NCBI RefSeq assembly: GCF_017743975.1
Contig: NZ_JAGHRC010000002.1
Coordinates: forward strand, 372,001-436,000
Direction: 5' to 3'
DNA from: Ruegeria sp. R14_0
Lineage (GTDB): Bacteria; Pseudomonadota; Alphaproteobacteria; Rhodobacterales; Rhodobacteraceae
DNA: 64,000 bases
Shown here piece after piece: positions 56,683 through 64,000 of the stretch. The position numbers were made by a program, and so were the translations under genes. Numbering within the stretch: the stretch's first letter is position 1; each line of letters starts with the position of its first letter. The notes under the pieces were generated by a model. The model worked only from the letters and a program-made list of their open reading frames with translations, ran no database searches and was not told the origin of the DNA.

Positions 56683-57333
56683 TTAGCTGGGTGCTTTTGT
56701 CTTGCGCAGATATGGGAAGATGGTCTCAAACTCGCCAAACTTCTCTTTCGCTTCTTCATTCGAGACGGCAGGCGGGATGATGACGTCTTCGCCCGGCACC
56801 CAGTTTGCAGGGGTCGCAACGCCTTTCGAGCTCATCTGCAGCCCGTCCAACGCACGCAGGATTTCCGCAAAGTTGCGGCCCACAGTCATCGGGTAGGTCA
56901 TCGACAGTTTCAGCTGTTTGTCCGGGCCGATGATAAAGACGGAACGCACGGTGGCGCTGTCTGCGGGGGTGCGCCCATCGGGCAGGTAAGCCTCGGCTGG
57001 CAGCATGTCGAACGCTTTGGAAACGGCCAAACCATCGTCAGCGATAATCGGGAAACCCGGATTGGCCTTTCCGTAGGCCTCGATGTCCTTCTTCCAGTTG
57101 CGGTGATCCTCGGCGCTGTCGACGGATACGCCGATCACCTTGGTGTTGCGCGCGGCCCATTCGTCGTTCAACTGCGCCACGGCGGAAAACTCGGTGGTGC
57201 AGACCGGAGTGAAATCCTTGGGGTGCGAGAACAGGATTGCCCAGCTGTCGCCGATCCAGTCATGAAACTGAATGGTGCCCTGATCCGTTTCTGCGGTGAA
57301 ATTCGGAACGGTGTCATTGATGCGCAAACCCAT
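56683..57333 (-). CDS. 1-Cys peroxiredoxin (Prx6 type)
   Basis: 216 residues. The peroxidatic Cys is in HPKDFTPVCTTEFSAV and the supporting Arg in DSATVRSVFIIGPD. No resolving Cys is seen, and the long C-terminal dimerisation arm (LQMSSKGVATPANWVPGEDVIIPP) fits the Prx6/AhpE-like 1-Cys group. It reduces hydrogen peroxide and organic peroxides in the cytoplasm. It is divergent from an aldehyde dehydrogenase gene, with a 14-base palindrome in the shared promoter gap. Confidence 0.95.
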   Translation of the reverse strand: MGLRINDTVPNFTAETDQGTIQFHDWIGDSWAILFSHPKDFTPVCTTEFSAVAQLNDEWAARNTKVIGVSVDSAEDHRNWKKDIEAYGKANPGFPIIADDGLAVSKAFDMLPAEAYLPDGRTPADSATVRSVFIIGPDKQLKLSMTYPMTVGRNFAEILRALDGLQMSSKGVATPANWVPGEDVIIPPAVSNEEAKEKFGEFETIFPYLRKTKAPS

Positions 57334-57444
57334 GGGGCATCTCCTTTCGATGTGAATTATCCGAGTCGGTCGTCAAAGACCTAGTCACTCTGCGCCATTG
57401 TTAAACCATCCGCAGCCCAAATGGGTACGGATTTCTGAGGGAAT

Positions 57445-57458
57445 AATTTGATCAAATT
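57445..57458. promoter_or_regulatory. 14-bp palindrome in the peroxiredoxin/ALDH promoter gap
   Basis: AATTTGATCAAATT is perfectly palindromic and lies inside GGAAT...ATTCC flanks, about 80 bases upstream of the ALDH start and 110 bases upstream of the peroxiredoxin start. A dimeric repressor site is likely; the regulator is unknown. Confidence 0.5.
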
Positions 57459-57538
57459 CCTCCTTGCCACGCTGACTGGCCAGTGCCAGAGTAGCGCAGA
57501 TTCCCGATATCCGGGCCACAGGATCAGGAGAAAAAGCG

Positions 57539-58975
57539 ATGATCGACAAGCGCAATTTCTACATCAACGGCGCATGGGTCGCCCCATCTGCGACGCATGA
57601 TTTCGAGGTGATCAACCCCTCGACCGAAGAACCTTGCGCCGTAATTTCGCTGGGCGCGCAGGCTGACACGGACGCCGCCGTGGCAGCCGCCAAGGCCGCC
57701 CTGCCCGGCTGGATGGCAACCCCTGTGGAAGAACGCATCGCCCTGGTCGAAAAGCTGATCGGGATATACCAATCCAGGTCCGAGGATTTGGCGCAGGCTA
57801 TGTCTCTTGAAATGGGCGCGCCTATCGACATGGCCCGCACGCAGCAGGCCGGCGCGGGGATCTGGCACCTTGGTAACTTTGTCAAAGCGGCAAAGGCGTT
57901 TCAATTTGACCGACCGCTGAGCGAGCACGCGCCCAATGACCGCATCATCTACGAGGCCGTTGGCGTCGCAACTCTGATCACGCCCTGGAACTGGCCGATG
58001 AACCAGATCACGCTCAAGGTCGGTGCCGCGGCTATTGCAGGCTGTACGATGGTTCTGAAACCGTCCGAACAAAGCCCGCTGAACGCGATGATCTTTGCCG
58101 AGATGATGGACGAGGCAGGCTTCCCTGCCGGTGTCTTCAACCTGGTGAATGGCGACGGGGTCGGCGTCGGCTCGCAACTGTCGGCGCATCCGGATGTGGA
58201 CATGGTCAGCTTTACCGGCTCGACCCGGGCCGGGACGGCAATTTCCAAGAACGCGGCCGATACTTTGAAAAAGGTACACCTTGAGCTGGGCGGCAAAGGC
58301 GCAAACGTGGTCTTTGCCGACGCCGATGAAAAGGCGGTCAAACGCGGCGTTTTGCACATGATGAACAACACCGGCCAAAGCTGTAACGCCCCCAGCCGTA
58401 TGTTGGTGCAGCGCCCGATCTATGACCAGGCCGTTGAGACTGCGGCCGAAGTGGCCAACATGGTCTCGGTCGGCAGCGCGCAGGACGAAGGCCGCCACAT
58501 CGGCCCTGTTGTGAACGAAGTGCAGTGGACCAAAATTCAGGACCTGATCCAGAAGGGCATAGACGAAGGCGCCCGTCTGGTTGCAGGCGGCACAGGTCGA
58601 CCAGAGGGTCTAAACAAGGGCTACTACGTGCGCCCCACCGTCTTTGCCGATGCCAACAACCAGATGACCATCGCACGCGAAGAGATCTTTGGCCCGGTTC
58701 TGACGATGATCCCCTTTGATACCGAAGAAGAGGCTGTCGAGATCGCCAATGACACACCTTACGGCCTGACCAACTATGTTCAGACTCAGGACGGCGACCG
58801 CGCCAACCGAATGGCGCGCGTGTTGCGATCCGGTATGGTCGAGATGAACGGCAAGTCCCGCAGCGCTGGGTCGCCCTTTGGCGGCATGAAACAGTCCGGC
58901 AACGGGCGCGAAGGCGGTCTGTGGGGGCTTGAGGATTTCCTTGAGGTCAAAGCTGTCTCGGGTTGGACGGCCTGA
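57539..58975 (+). CDS. NAD(P)-dependent aldehyde dehydrogenase
   Basis: 478 residues. NAD-binding segment ITPWNWPMNQITLKVGAA, catalytic Glu in HLELGGKGANVVFAD and catalytic Cys in NNTGQSCNAPSRML. It resembles the broad ALDH family members acting on aliphatic or aromatic aldehydes (the class typified by PA-type and DhaS-like enzymes); the substrate cannot be told from sequence by eye. AGGAG lies about eight bases before the ATG. Divergent from the 1-Cys peroxiredoxin gene and sharing a palindromic site with it, it may clear aldehydes formed by lipid peroxidation. Confidence 0.93.
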   Translation: MIDKRNFYINGAWVAPSATHDFEVINPSTEEPCAVISLGAQADTDAAVAAAKAALPGWMATPVEERIALVEKLIGIYQSRSEDLAQAMSLEMGAPIDMARTQQAGAGIWHLGNFVKAAKAFQFDRPLSEHAPNDRIIYEAVGVATLITPWNWPMNQITLKVGAAAIAGCTMVLKPSEQSPLNAMIFAEMMDEAGFPAGVFNLVNGDGVGVGSQLSAHPDVDMVSFTGSTRAGTAISKNAADTLKKVHLELGGKGANVVFADADEKAVKRGVLHMMNNTGQSCNAPSRMLVQRPIYDQAVETAAEVANMVSVGSAQDEGRHIGPVVNEVQWTKIQDLIQKGIDEGARLVAGGTGRPEGLNKGYYVRPTVFADANNQMTIAREEIFGPVLTMIPFDTEEEAVEIANDTPYGLTNYVQTQDGDRANRMARVLRSGMVEMNGKSRSAGSPFGGMKQSGNGREGGLWGLEDFLEVKAVSGWTA

Positions 58976-59023
58976 CAAAAGGAACGCATGATCATTTGGC
59001 GAGGCGCCGATGACGCCGCGTTC

Positions 59024-59926
59024 TTATGCGGGTTGTTCCTTTGACTGCTGAAGTTCCGAGTCCGGCTCAAGATGGATGACGAACACCGAACCGGGGTATT
59101 TTCGAACCAAGGCTTCTTCGATGTCGTCGCAGATGTCGTGCGCATCGGCGACCGACATCGCCCCATCGACCACAAGGTGGAATTCCACGAAGATCATATT
59201 GGCTGACCGGCGTCCGCGCAGGTCATGATATTCCAGCGCTGGACCAAGATTGGCCTCGATCGTGTCGCGCACGGTACTCATCTCACTGTCGGTCAAAGAG
59301 GCGTCCATCAGCCCGTCGACCGAGCTGCGGATAACCTTCCACCCCTCCCATAGGATGTTGATCGCGACCAGAATCGCGATGATCGGATCCAGGATGAACC
59401 AACCCGTCGCCATCGCAACCAGCAAGCCCGCCACAACGCCGACTGAGGTCATCAGGTCGGTCAGAATGTGCTTGCCGCTGGCAACCAAAGCAGGGGAGTC
59501 TTCGCGCCGACCGATCCGCAACAGCAGAAACGCCCAGATACCGTTCAGGCATGTCGCGCCCACATTGATGGCAATACCCAGCATCGGTGCACCCGCGAGA
59601 TGCGGTTCAAACAGGGCCGACGTGGCCTCGCGCAGGATCAACAGGGCCGCGAGAACGATCAGTGTACCTTCGACCACAGCCGAGAGGTATTCGGCCTTCT
59701 TATGTCCAAACGGGTGCTTTTTGTCCGGTGGCATGCCCGAAATACGCACCGCAAAATATGCCAGCAGCGCCGCCGCGACGTTCACGACCGATTCCAGAGC
59801 ATCCGACAACAGCGCGACAGACCCGGTGACCCACCACGCCAGCAGTTTGAGCATCAGCACCGCAACCGATACCGGAATGGCCCAGGCCGCAATGGTTTGC
59901 GTGATGTTTCTGCTCGGCTGCCTCAT
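59024..59926 (-). CDS. Cation diffusion facilitator (CDF) metal exporter
   Basis: 300 residues with six helices (residues about 10-195). The CDF metal-site patterns are SVALLSDALESVVNVAAA in helix 2 and GKHILTDLMTSVGVVAG (HxxxD) in helix 5, followed by the cytoplasmic domain (LEYHDLRGRRSANMIFVEFHL; ADAHDICDDIEEAL). PFGHKKAEYLSAVVEG is typical. It would export Zn2+, Fe2+ or Mn2+ in exchange for protons; metal choice is not clear. It converges with the aldehyde dehydrogenase gene and lies 50 bases downstream of the Ada-like gene on the same strand. Confidence 0.92.
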   Translation of the reverse strand: MRQPSRNITQTIAAWAIPVSVAVLMLKLLAWWVTGSVALLSDALESVVNVAAALLAYFAVRISGMPPDKKHPFGHKKAEYLSAVVEGTLIVLAALLILREATSALFEPHLAGAPMLGIAINVGATCLNGIWAFLLLRIGRREDSPALVASGKHILTDLMTSVGVVAGLLVAMATGWFILDPIIAILVAINILWEGWKVIRSSVDGLMDASLTDSEMSTVRDTIEANLGPALEYHDLRGRRSANMIFVEFHLVVDGAMSVADAHDICDDIEEALVRKYPGSVFVIHLEPDSELQQSKEQPA

Positions 59927-59977
59927 AAGTCCTGACTATCATAGGACACTTGGACAGGCAGGCTCTTTTTGGCGTGA

Positions 59978-60829
59978 CTACGCGTCCGCTTGGGCGGCCT
60001 CATAGGCCAGCATGGCGCGTTTGACCGGCAGGCCCCAATGATAGCCACCCAATCCGCCGGATTTTCGCAACGCCCGGTGACAGGGGATCAGCCAGCTGAC
60101 CGGGTTACGTCCCACCGCCGTTCCGACCGCACGCACTGCCTGGGGCGATCCCACGCGTTGGGCAATCTCGGAATAAGTCGTGACTTGGCCGGACGGAATA
60201 TGCATCAGCGCCTCCCACACCTTGATCTGCAAAGGTGATCCAATGAGGTAGAGCGGCGTGGGCTCCAACCGGTCGCTGGCTGCACCAAAGGCGCTGAGGA
60301 CCCAAGGCCGTAGCCGCATCGGGTCTTCGACGAATTCGGCGTTTGGCCAGCGCGAGATCATGTCCTCCATCGCAGCCTCTTCCCCGGTTTCAGCCCCGAA
60401 GGCCATTCCACAGATGCCTTTGTCCGTCCCCATGACCAGTGCCGGACCAAACGGGCATTCGAACCAGCCCCAGTAGATCGTCAAACCTGCGCCTTTGCGG
60501 GCATATTCGCCGGGGCTCATGGATTCCCATTTCAGGAACAGATCGTGCAGACGACCACTGCCGGACAAGCCCACATTGTGCGCCGTCTCAAGCGTGGTGA
60601 ACCGTTCCCGCAACAGCGCCTTGGCATGGCCAAGGGTCAGGTATTGCTGGTAACGCTTGGGCGACACACCTGTCCAACGCGAGAAAAGACGTTGGAAATG
60701 CGCGGGGCTCATGTCCATCTCGCGGGCCAGTTCTTCAAGGCTCATGCCCTCGCCGCCTTGATCGATCAGGTCGATGGCACGGCGCATGACGTTGTAGTGG
60801 TATCCGCTTTCCGGGGTCTGGACGTTCAT
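59978..60829 (-). CDS. Ada-like protein: AraC domain fused to O6-methylguanine-DNA methyltransferase
   Basis: 283 residues from MNVQTPESGYH, with GAGGTGAG seven bases upstream. Residues 1-105 are an AraC helix-turn-helix domain (SLEELAREMDMSPAHFQRLFSRW). Residues about 110-280 are the alkyltransferase, with the acceptor Cys in NPVSWLIPCHRALRKSGGLGGYHWG and the DNA-binding IPSGQVTTYSEIAQRVGSPQAVRAVGTA. The N-terminal zinc/Cys domain of E. coli Ada, which senses methyl phosphotriesters, is absent. So it repairs O6-alkylguanine and may regulate by another signal. It is divergent from nth, another base-damage repair gene. Confidence 0.92.
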   Translation of the reverse strand: MNVQTPESGYHYNVMRRAIDLIDQGGEGMSLEELAREMDMSPAHFQRLFSRWTGVSPKRYQQYLTLGHAKALLRERFTTLETAHNVGLSGSGRLHDLFLKWESMSPGEYARKGAGLTIYWGWFECPFGPALVMGTDKGICGMAFGAETGEEAAMEDMISRWPNAEFVEDPMRLRPWVLSAFGAASDRLEPTPLYLIGSPLQIKVWEALMHIPSGQVTTYSEIAQRVGSPQAVRAVGTAVGRNPVSWLIPCHRALRKSGGLGGYHWGLPVKRAMLAYEAAQADA

Positions 60830-60947
60830 GACTCTCACCTCGTTGTCTTGTTCCAACCATAACCTGCGGGCCACGCCCTCGCGACCCGGAACATGCGCAT
60901 TGGCTTTGCACTTGTATCGCCGCGTCCTGAACGGCATTAAGGCCCGG

Positions 60948-61592
60948 ATGGCAAAGCAGCTTGGATATCACACGATCCGCGAGATCTTTACGCGTTTTCA
61001 CGACGCCGACCCCGCACCCAAGGGGGAGCTGGATCATGTGAACGTCTACACCCTGGTGGTCGCAGTTGCGCTGTCAGCGCAGGCGACCGATGCGGGCGTC
61101 AACAAAGCCACGAAAGAGCTGTTCAAGATCGCCGACACTCCGCAGAAAATGCTGGATCTGGGCGAAGAGGGTCTGATCGAGCATATCAAGACCATCGGCC
61201 TGTTTCGGCAGAAGGCTAAAAATGTCATCAAGCTCAGCCGTATTCTGGTCGATGATTATGGTGGCGAAGTGCCCAATTCCCGTGCCGCTTTGCAGTCTCT
61301 GCCCGGTGTCGGGCGCAAGACGGCCAACGTTGTGCTGAACATGTGGTGGCAATACCCGGCGCAGGCGGTGGACACCCATATTTTTCGGGTCGGCAACCGC
61401 TCGGGCATCTGCCCCGGCAAGAATGTCGACGCCGTCGAACGCGCCATCGAAGACAACATTCCAACCGATTTCCAGCTGCATGCGCATCACTGGCTGATCC
61501 TGCATGGCCGCTATCACTGTAAGGCGCGCAAACCCATGTGCGGCACCTGCATCATCCGCGATCTCTGCGAATTTGAGGATAAGAACCTATGA
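60948..61592 (+). CDS. nth: Endonuclease III
   Basis: 214 residues from MAKQLGYHTIREIF. The helix-hairpin-helix LPGVGRKTANVVL contains the catalytic Lys and VDTHIFRVGNR the catalytic Asp. The 4Fe-4S cluster is bound by Cys-x6-Cys-x2-Cys-x5-Cys at the C-terminus (CKARKPMCGTCIIRDLC). It removes oxidised pyrimidines from DNA. The open frame extends upstream over the Ada-like promoter, but the ATG at 60948 is where family similarity starts. The stop overlaps the next start by four bases. Confidence 0.96.
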   Translation: MAKQLGYHTIREIFTRFHDADPAPKGELDHVNVYTLVVAVALSAQATDAGVNKATKELFKIADTPQKMLDLGEEGLIEHIKTIGLFRQKAKNVIKLSRILVDDYGGEVPNSRAALQSLPGVGRKTANVVLNMWWQYPAQAVDTHIFRVGNRSGICPGKNVDAVERAIEDNIPTDFQLHAHHWLILHGRYHCKARKPMCGTCIIRDLCEFEDKNL

Positions 61593-62578
61593 AAACCTAT
61601 CAACTGACCGGCATCGGTAACGCTGTTGTAGACGTGATTTCCCAGGCCGATGACAGTTTCCTAGAGCTGATGGGCATCGAGAAAGGCATCATGCAACTGA
61701 TCGAGCAGGAGCGTGGCGAGGTACTTTACGCCTCGATGGAAAGCCGGGTGCAGACGCCGGGTGGATCGGTTGCCAACACCATTGCTGGCGCAGGCGCACT
61801 GGGGCTGGATTCGGCGTTTATCGGGCGCGTCCACGACGACGCTCTGGGCCGGTTCTATGCGGACGCAATGAATGAAGATGGCGTCGACTTTGTGAACCCC
61901 CCGGTCCCGGGTGGTGAGCTGCCGACCTCGCGCTCGATGATCTTTGTCTCGCCCGATGGCGAGCGGTCGATGAATACCTACCTTGGGATTTCCTCGGAAC
62001 TGTCGTCTCAAGACGTCTCGGAAGAGGTCGCAGGCAATAGCCAGATCATGTTCCTTGAGGGGTATCTGTTCGACAAGGAAAAGGGCAAGGCGGCGTTCCT
62101 AGAGGCGGCGCGCAACTGTCACAAAGGCGGCGGCAAGGCCGGCATCGCCATCTCCGACCCGTTCTGCGTGGAACGTCACCGCGTGGATTTCCTGCTGTTG
62201 ATCGAAAACGAACTGGATTTCGTGATCGGCAACGAGGCCGAGATCAAGTCGCTGTTCGAAACCGATGATCTGGAAGAAGCGCTGGCCAAAACCGCTGCGA
62301 TCTGCCCGCTGGTCGTGTGCACACGGTCAGGCGATGGCGTGACCGTTCTGAGTGAGGGCACGCGCTTTGACGTGCCGGTAGAAAAGGTTGTCCCTGTGGA
62401 TGCAACCGGCGCAGGCGATCAGTTTGCAGCGGGCTTCCTGTTTGGCATGGCCACGGGTCGCGACTATGAGACCTGCGCCAAGATCGGCAATGTCTGTGCC
62501 CGCGAAGTCATCAGCCATATCGGCCCCCGTCCCGAGGCCAACATGCAGGAATTGCTGCGCGCCGAAGGGCTGCTGTAG
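61589..62578 (+). CDS. PfkB family sugar/nucleoside kinase (adenosine kinase-like)
   Basis: 329 residues. Signature 1 region is QTPGGSVANTIAGAGALGLDSAFIGRV and signature 2 is VVPVDATGAGDQFAAGFLFG with the catalytic Asp. The N-terminal LTGIGNAVVDVISQADDSFL is typical of the adenosine-kinase-like branch found beside nth or elsewhere in Rhodobacterales. The exact substrate (adenosine, ribose or fructose derivative) is not certain. Translationally coupled to nth by an ATGA overlap, and convergent with the DUF547 gene. Confidence 0.9.
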   Translation: MKTYQLTGIGNAVVDVISQADDSFLELMGIEKGIMQLIEQERGEVLYASMESRVQTPGGSVANTIAGAGALGLDSAFIGRVHDDALGRFYADAMNEDGVDFVNPPVPGGELPTSRSMIFVSPDGERSMNTYLGISSELSSQDVSEEVAGNSQIMFLEGYLFDKEKGKAAFLEAARNCHKGGGKAGIAISDPFCVERHRVDFLLLIENELDFVIGNEAEIKSLFETDDLEEALAKTAAICPLVVCTRSGDGVTVLSEGTRFDVPVEKVVPVDATGAGDQFAAGFLFGMATGRDYETCAKIGNVCAREVISHIGPRPEANMQELLRAEGLL

Positions 62579-62585
62579 CCGCCAG

Positions 62586-63425
62586 CTATGATCCAGCCGC
62601 CGCGTCGTTCAGCGCCCAGTCGTACTGGTATGCTTTGACACGCGGCGTCTGTTGCAGGCGCATGCGCAGATCAGGCTCTGCCGCAGTTTCGATATTGGCC
62701 AGAACAGCCTTTTCGTTCGGGCCAAAGTCCTCTCGGAACCAGATATAGATTTTGGACATTATAAGCCCGCCACGGTCATCAAACCGCACGCCGCGCGGGT
62801 CGTTGACATAGGCGCGCTCGGCTGCCGCAAAGTCGCGTTCCAGTGTTTCAGCGCGCCACGCACGGTCCATCAGGTTGGGGCACCCAACTGCGGCGCAGTT
62901 GAGCGCATAGTGAATGCGCGGTTCGTTGAACGTGGGCCGGATGATGCGATGTTCGATGTCATTGAGCGTCAACGCTTGACCCGCCACCTGCGCAAGCGGG
63001 CGGTTCCACGGCCCAATCGAGAGCGGCCCGTCCTTGATGTCACGGATCGAGGCGACCGGGTAATTCTCAAGCACCACATCGACTGTCAGCGCATTGTACA
63101 GGTTGATCCAATAGGCAAGTTGCTGATCACGGGTCAGTTGCGCAGGATCGGTGGCTTGCAACGCGGTAAGGTAGCTCTGCAAATTCGTCCGATCCTCGGG
63201 CGACACCTGCCCATAGGCCACCCGGTTCACCCCTTGCGCATCCGTGACAACATAGCGGTCCAGAAACCTGTCCCAGACACGGTGGTCGATCGCCTCGCCA
63301 GGCGGCGACGCAAAACGGGTTAGCGTCTGCCCTGGAAGGGCCTCAGGTGCTGGCAGGGCCAGACGTTCGACGTTGGCACAGGCGGCCAGCACCGGCAGCA
63401 AGAGCAGGATCAGAAGATTTCTCAT
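62586..63425 (-). CDS. DUF547 lipoprotein
   Basis: 279 residues from MRNLLILLLLPVLAACANVE; the lipobox LAAC makes it a lipoprotein anchored at Cys16. The DUF547 core is seen in RDQQLAYWINLYNALTVDVVLE, LNDIEHRIIRP and INYAL-type HYALNCAAVGCPNLMDRAW. DUF547 resembles a transglutaminase/NlpC-like fold: Cys in ALNCAAVGCP may be catalytic or structural. Function unknown. The start overlaps the stop of the upstream gene (ATGA), so the two are co-translated. Confidence 0.88.
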   Translation of the reverse strand: MRNLLILLLLPVLAACANVERLALPAPEALPGQTLTRFASPPGEAIDHRVWDRFLDRYVVTDAQGVNRVAYGQVSPEDRTNLQSYLTALQATDPAQLTRDQQLAYWINLYNALTVDVVLENYPVASIRDIKDGPLSIGPWNRPLAQVAGQALTLNDIEHRIIRPTFNEPRIHYALNCAAVGCPNLMDRAWRAETLERDFAAAERAYVNDPRGVRFDDRGGLIMSKIYIWFREDFGPNEKAVLANIETAAEPDLRMRLQQTPRVKAYQYDWALNDAAAGS

Positions 63426-64000
63426 GACGCGTCCTTTTGGGTTCGCCGCAGGGCCCGCATCTGCCCCTTGAGCCGTTTGAGAGGGGCCAGCGCCGGGTCG
63501 TTCAGATCCGGCAGGTCGGAACCGCCGGACAGGCGTGGAACCGCAGCGTTCCACCAACTTGGGCCGGTTGGGCCATCGATGCGCTCGGGCGTTGCCAGAT
63601 GCAGGTCGCGCTGCGCGTTGTGAACGCACATGGACAGTGGACCGTTCGCCGTGGCAACCATGAAAACGCACGAGGCGCAGCGGTCCTCCTCCAAAGCATC
63701 CGCTGCCATGAAATTATGGACGAAAACCGATTGCCGCCGGACCGGGCCGCGCAACAGGCCGCGGCCCAGACGCAAGACGCAGCCAAGAAGATGCACGCCC
63801 GCTCTTGCAGCCAGCAACGGGTTTCTCCGCACCAGACGCCAAACGCTGTCGCGGATGTCGATATGGCCGTCTGTCGACTCATCGACCTGCGCAAGTGCGG
63901 CCATCACCTGATGTGTCAGTCGCTTTGCAGACAGAACTGAAACCGCGCGCCCGCCGGCCGTGACGACGCTGGCATAGCGGTTGCATTTGGAATGACCGAC
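63422..64000 (-). CDS. C-terminal part of a gene cut by the window edge, possibly radical-SAM related
   Basis: The frame is open from the window edge down to the stop at 63422 (193 codons seen), so no start can be assigned. Readable segments: KCNRYASVVTAGGRAVSVLSA near the edge, DIRDSVWRLVRRNPLLAARAG, VFVHNFMAADALEEDRCASC, then FMVATANGPLSMCVHNAQRD. The last two hold three cysteines in a pattern I associate with the C-termini of some radical-SAM proteins, but the call is tentative. Coupled to the DUF547 gene by a four-base overlap. Confidence 0.6.
   Translation of the reverse strand, partial: VGHSKCNRYASVVTAGGRAVSVLSAKRLTHQVMAALAQVDESTDGHIDIRDSVWRLVRRNPLLAARAGVHLLGCVLRLGRGLLRGPVRRQSVFVHNFMAADALEEDRCASCVFMVATANGPLSMCVHNAQRDLHLATPERIDGPTGPSWWNAAVPRLSGGSDLPDLNDPALAPLKRLKGQMRALRRTQKDAS

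Noticed and set aside
48782..57394. AAGACCTAGTYACTCTGCG shared by 48782 and 57377
   Set aside because: A single near-match of about 18 bases is expected by chance in a window of this size; flanks do not align.

Overview
The window is typical alphaproteobacterial DNA, most likely from a marine Rhodobacteraceae (roseobacter group, Ruegeria/Leisingera-like). This is inferred from the high-GC codon use, the RpoE-ChrR singlet-oxygen pair, a sitABCD-type metal transporter with a Fur/Mur-like palindrome, an ALDH16-type two-domain dehydrogenase, DUF3035/DUF1674 proteins, tmpA/tmpB phosphonate genes and the block rsmB-heparinase-purH-lspA-DUF3035-M16-M16. No rRNA, tRNA, CRISPR array or intact insertion sequence was seen.

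Layout. 1-3.1 kb: a truncated exported protein, DUF3775, DUF1365, then divergent rpoE-chrR with a well-matched RpoE-type promoter. 3.1-7.6 kb (minus strand): membrane adenylate cyclase, rmuC, mutL. 7.9-11.8 kb (minus): manganese/zinc ABC operon (binding protein, ATPase, two permeases) behind a perfect 17-bp palindrome. 12-17.2 kb (plus): deoC and the ALDH16 dehydrogenase, a dienoyl-CoA-reductase-like SDR, and a three-helix membrane protein with a cNMP-binding fold. 17.2-25.7 kb (minus): M16 protease pair, DUF3035 lipoprotein, lspA, purH, heparinase-like protein, rsmB. 25.8-30.3 kb: SDHAF4-like protein, LysR regulator, the translationally coupled tmpA-tmpB-AllA-like operon for 2-trimethylaminoethylphosphonate, and a Tat-exported protein that looks like a remodelled alanyl-tRNA-synthetase core. 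30.3-35.3 kb: dapB, rbfA, a DUF2233 protein, truB, DUF1643, an RTX-repeat protein, rpsO.

35.3-51.9 kb is an accessory block between rpsO and pnp, which are usually neighbours. It starts in AT-rich DNA. It holds a compact seven-gene operon (MBL-fold hydrolase, COG0523 GTPase, DUF1622, DUF202, BASS-type transporter, small outer-membrane barrel, HlyD adaptor), a GntR regulator near a CTGGTATACCAG operator and a three-repeat acidic protein, a membrane-anchored orphan, an AraC regulator with an alpha/beta hydrolase that has Cys at the nucleophile position, two copies of a dispersed repeat, a BCCT transporter and an orphan polytopic membrane protein. The seven-gene operon is the best candidate for an undescribed system.

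51.9-64 kb returns to ordinary chromosome: pnp with a structured leader, a methyltransferase gene interrupted by an in-frame amber codon, DUF1326, a GT25-like protein, 1-Cys peroxiredoxin divergent from an aldehyde dehydrogenase, a CDF exporter, an Ada-like AraC/alkyltransferase fusion, nth, a PfkB sugar kinase, a DUF547 lipoprotein and the 3' part of a gene that runs off the end.

Common themes are oxidative and metal stress (RpoE-ChrR, sit, peroxiredoxin, CDF, COG0523), DNA and RNA maintenance (mutL, rmuC, nth, Ada-like, pnp, rsmB, truB, rbfA) and use of betaine and phosphonate osmolytes (tmpAB, BCCT). Functions come from reading motifs by eye; no database search was run.
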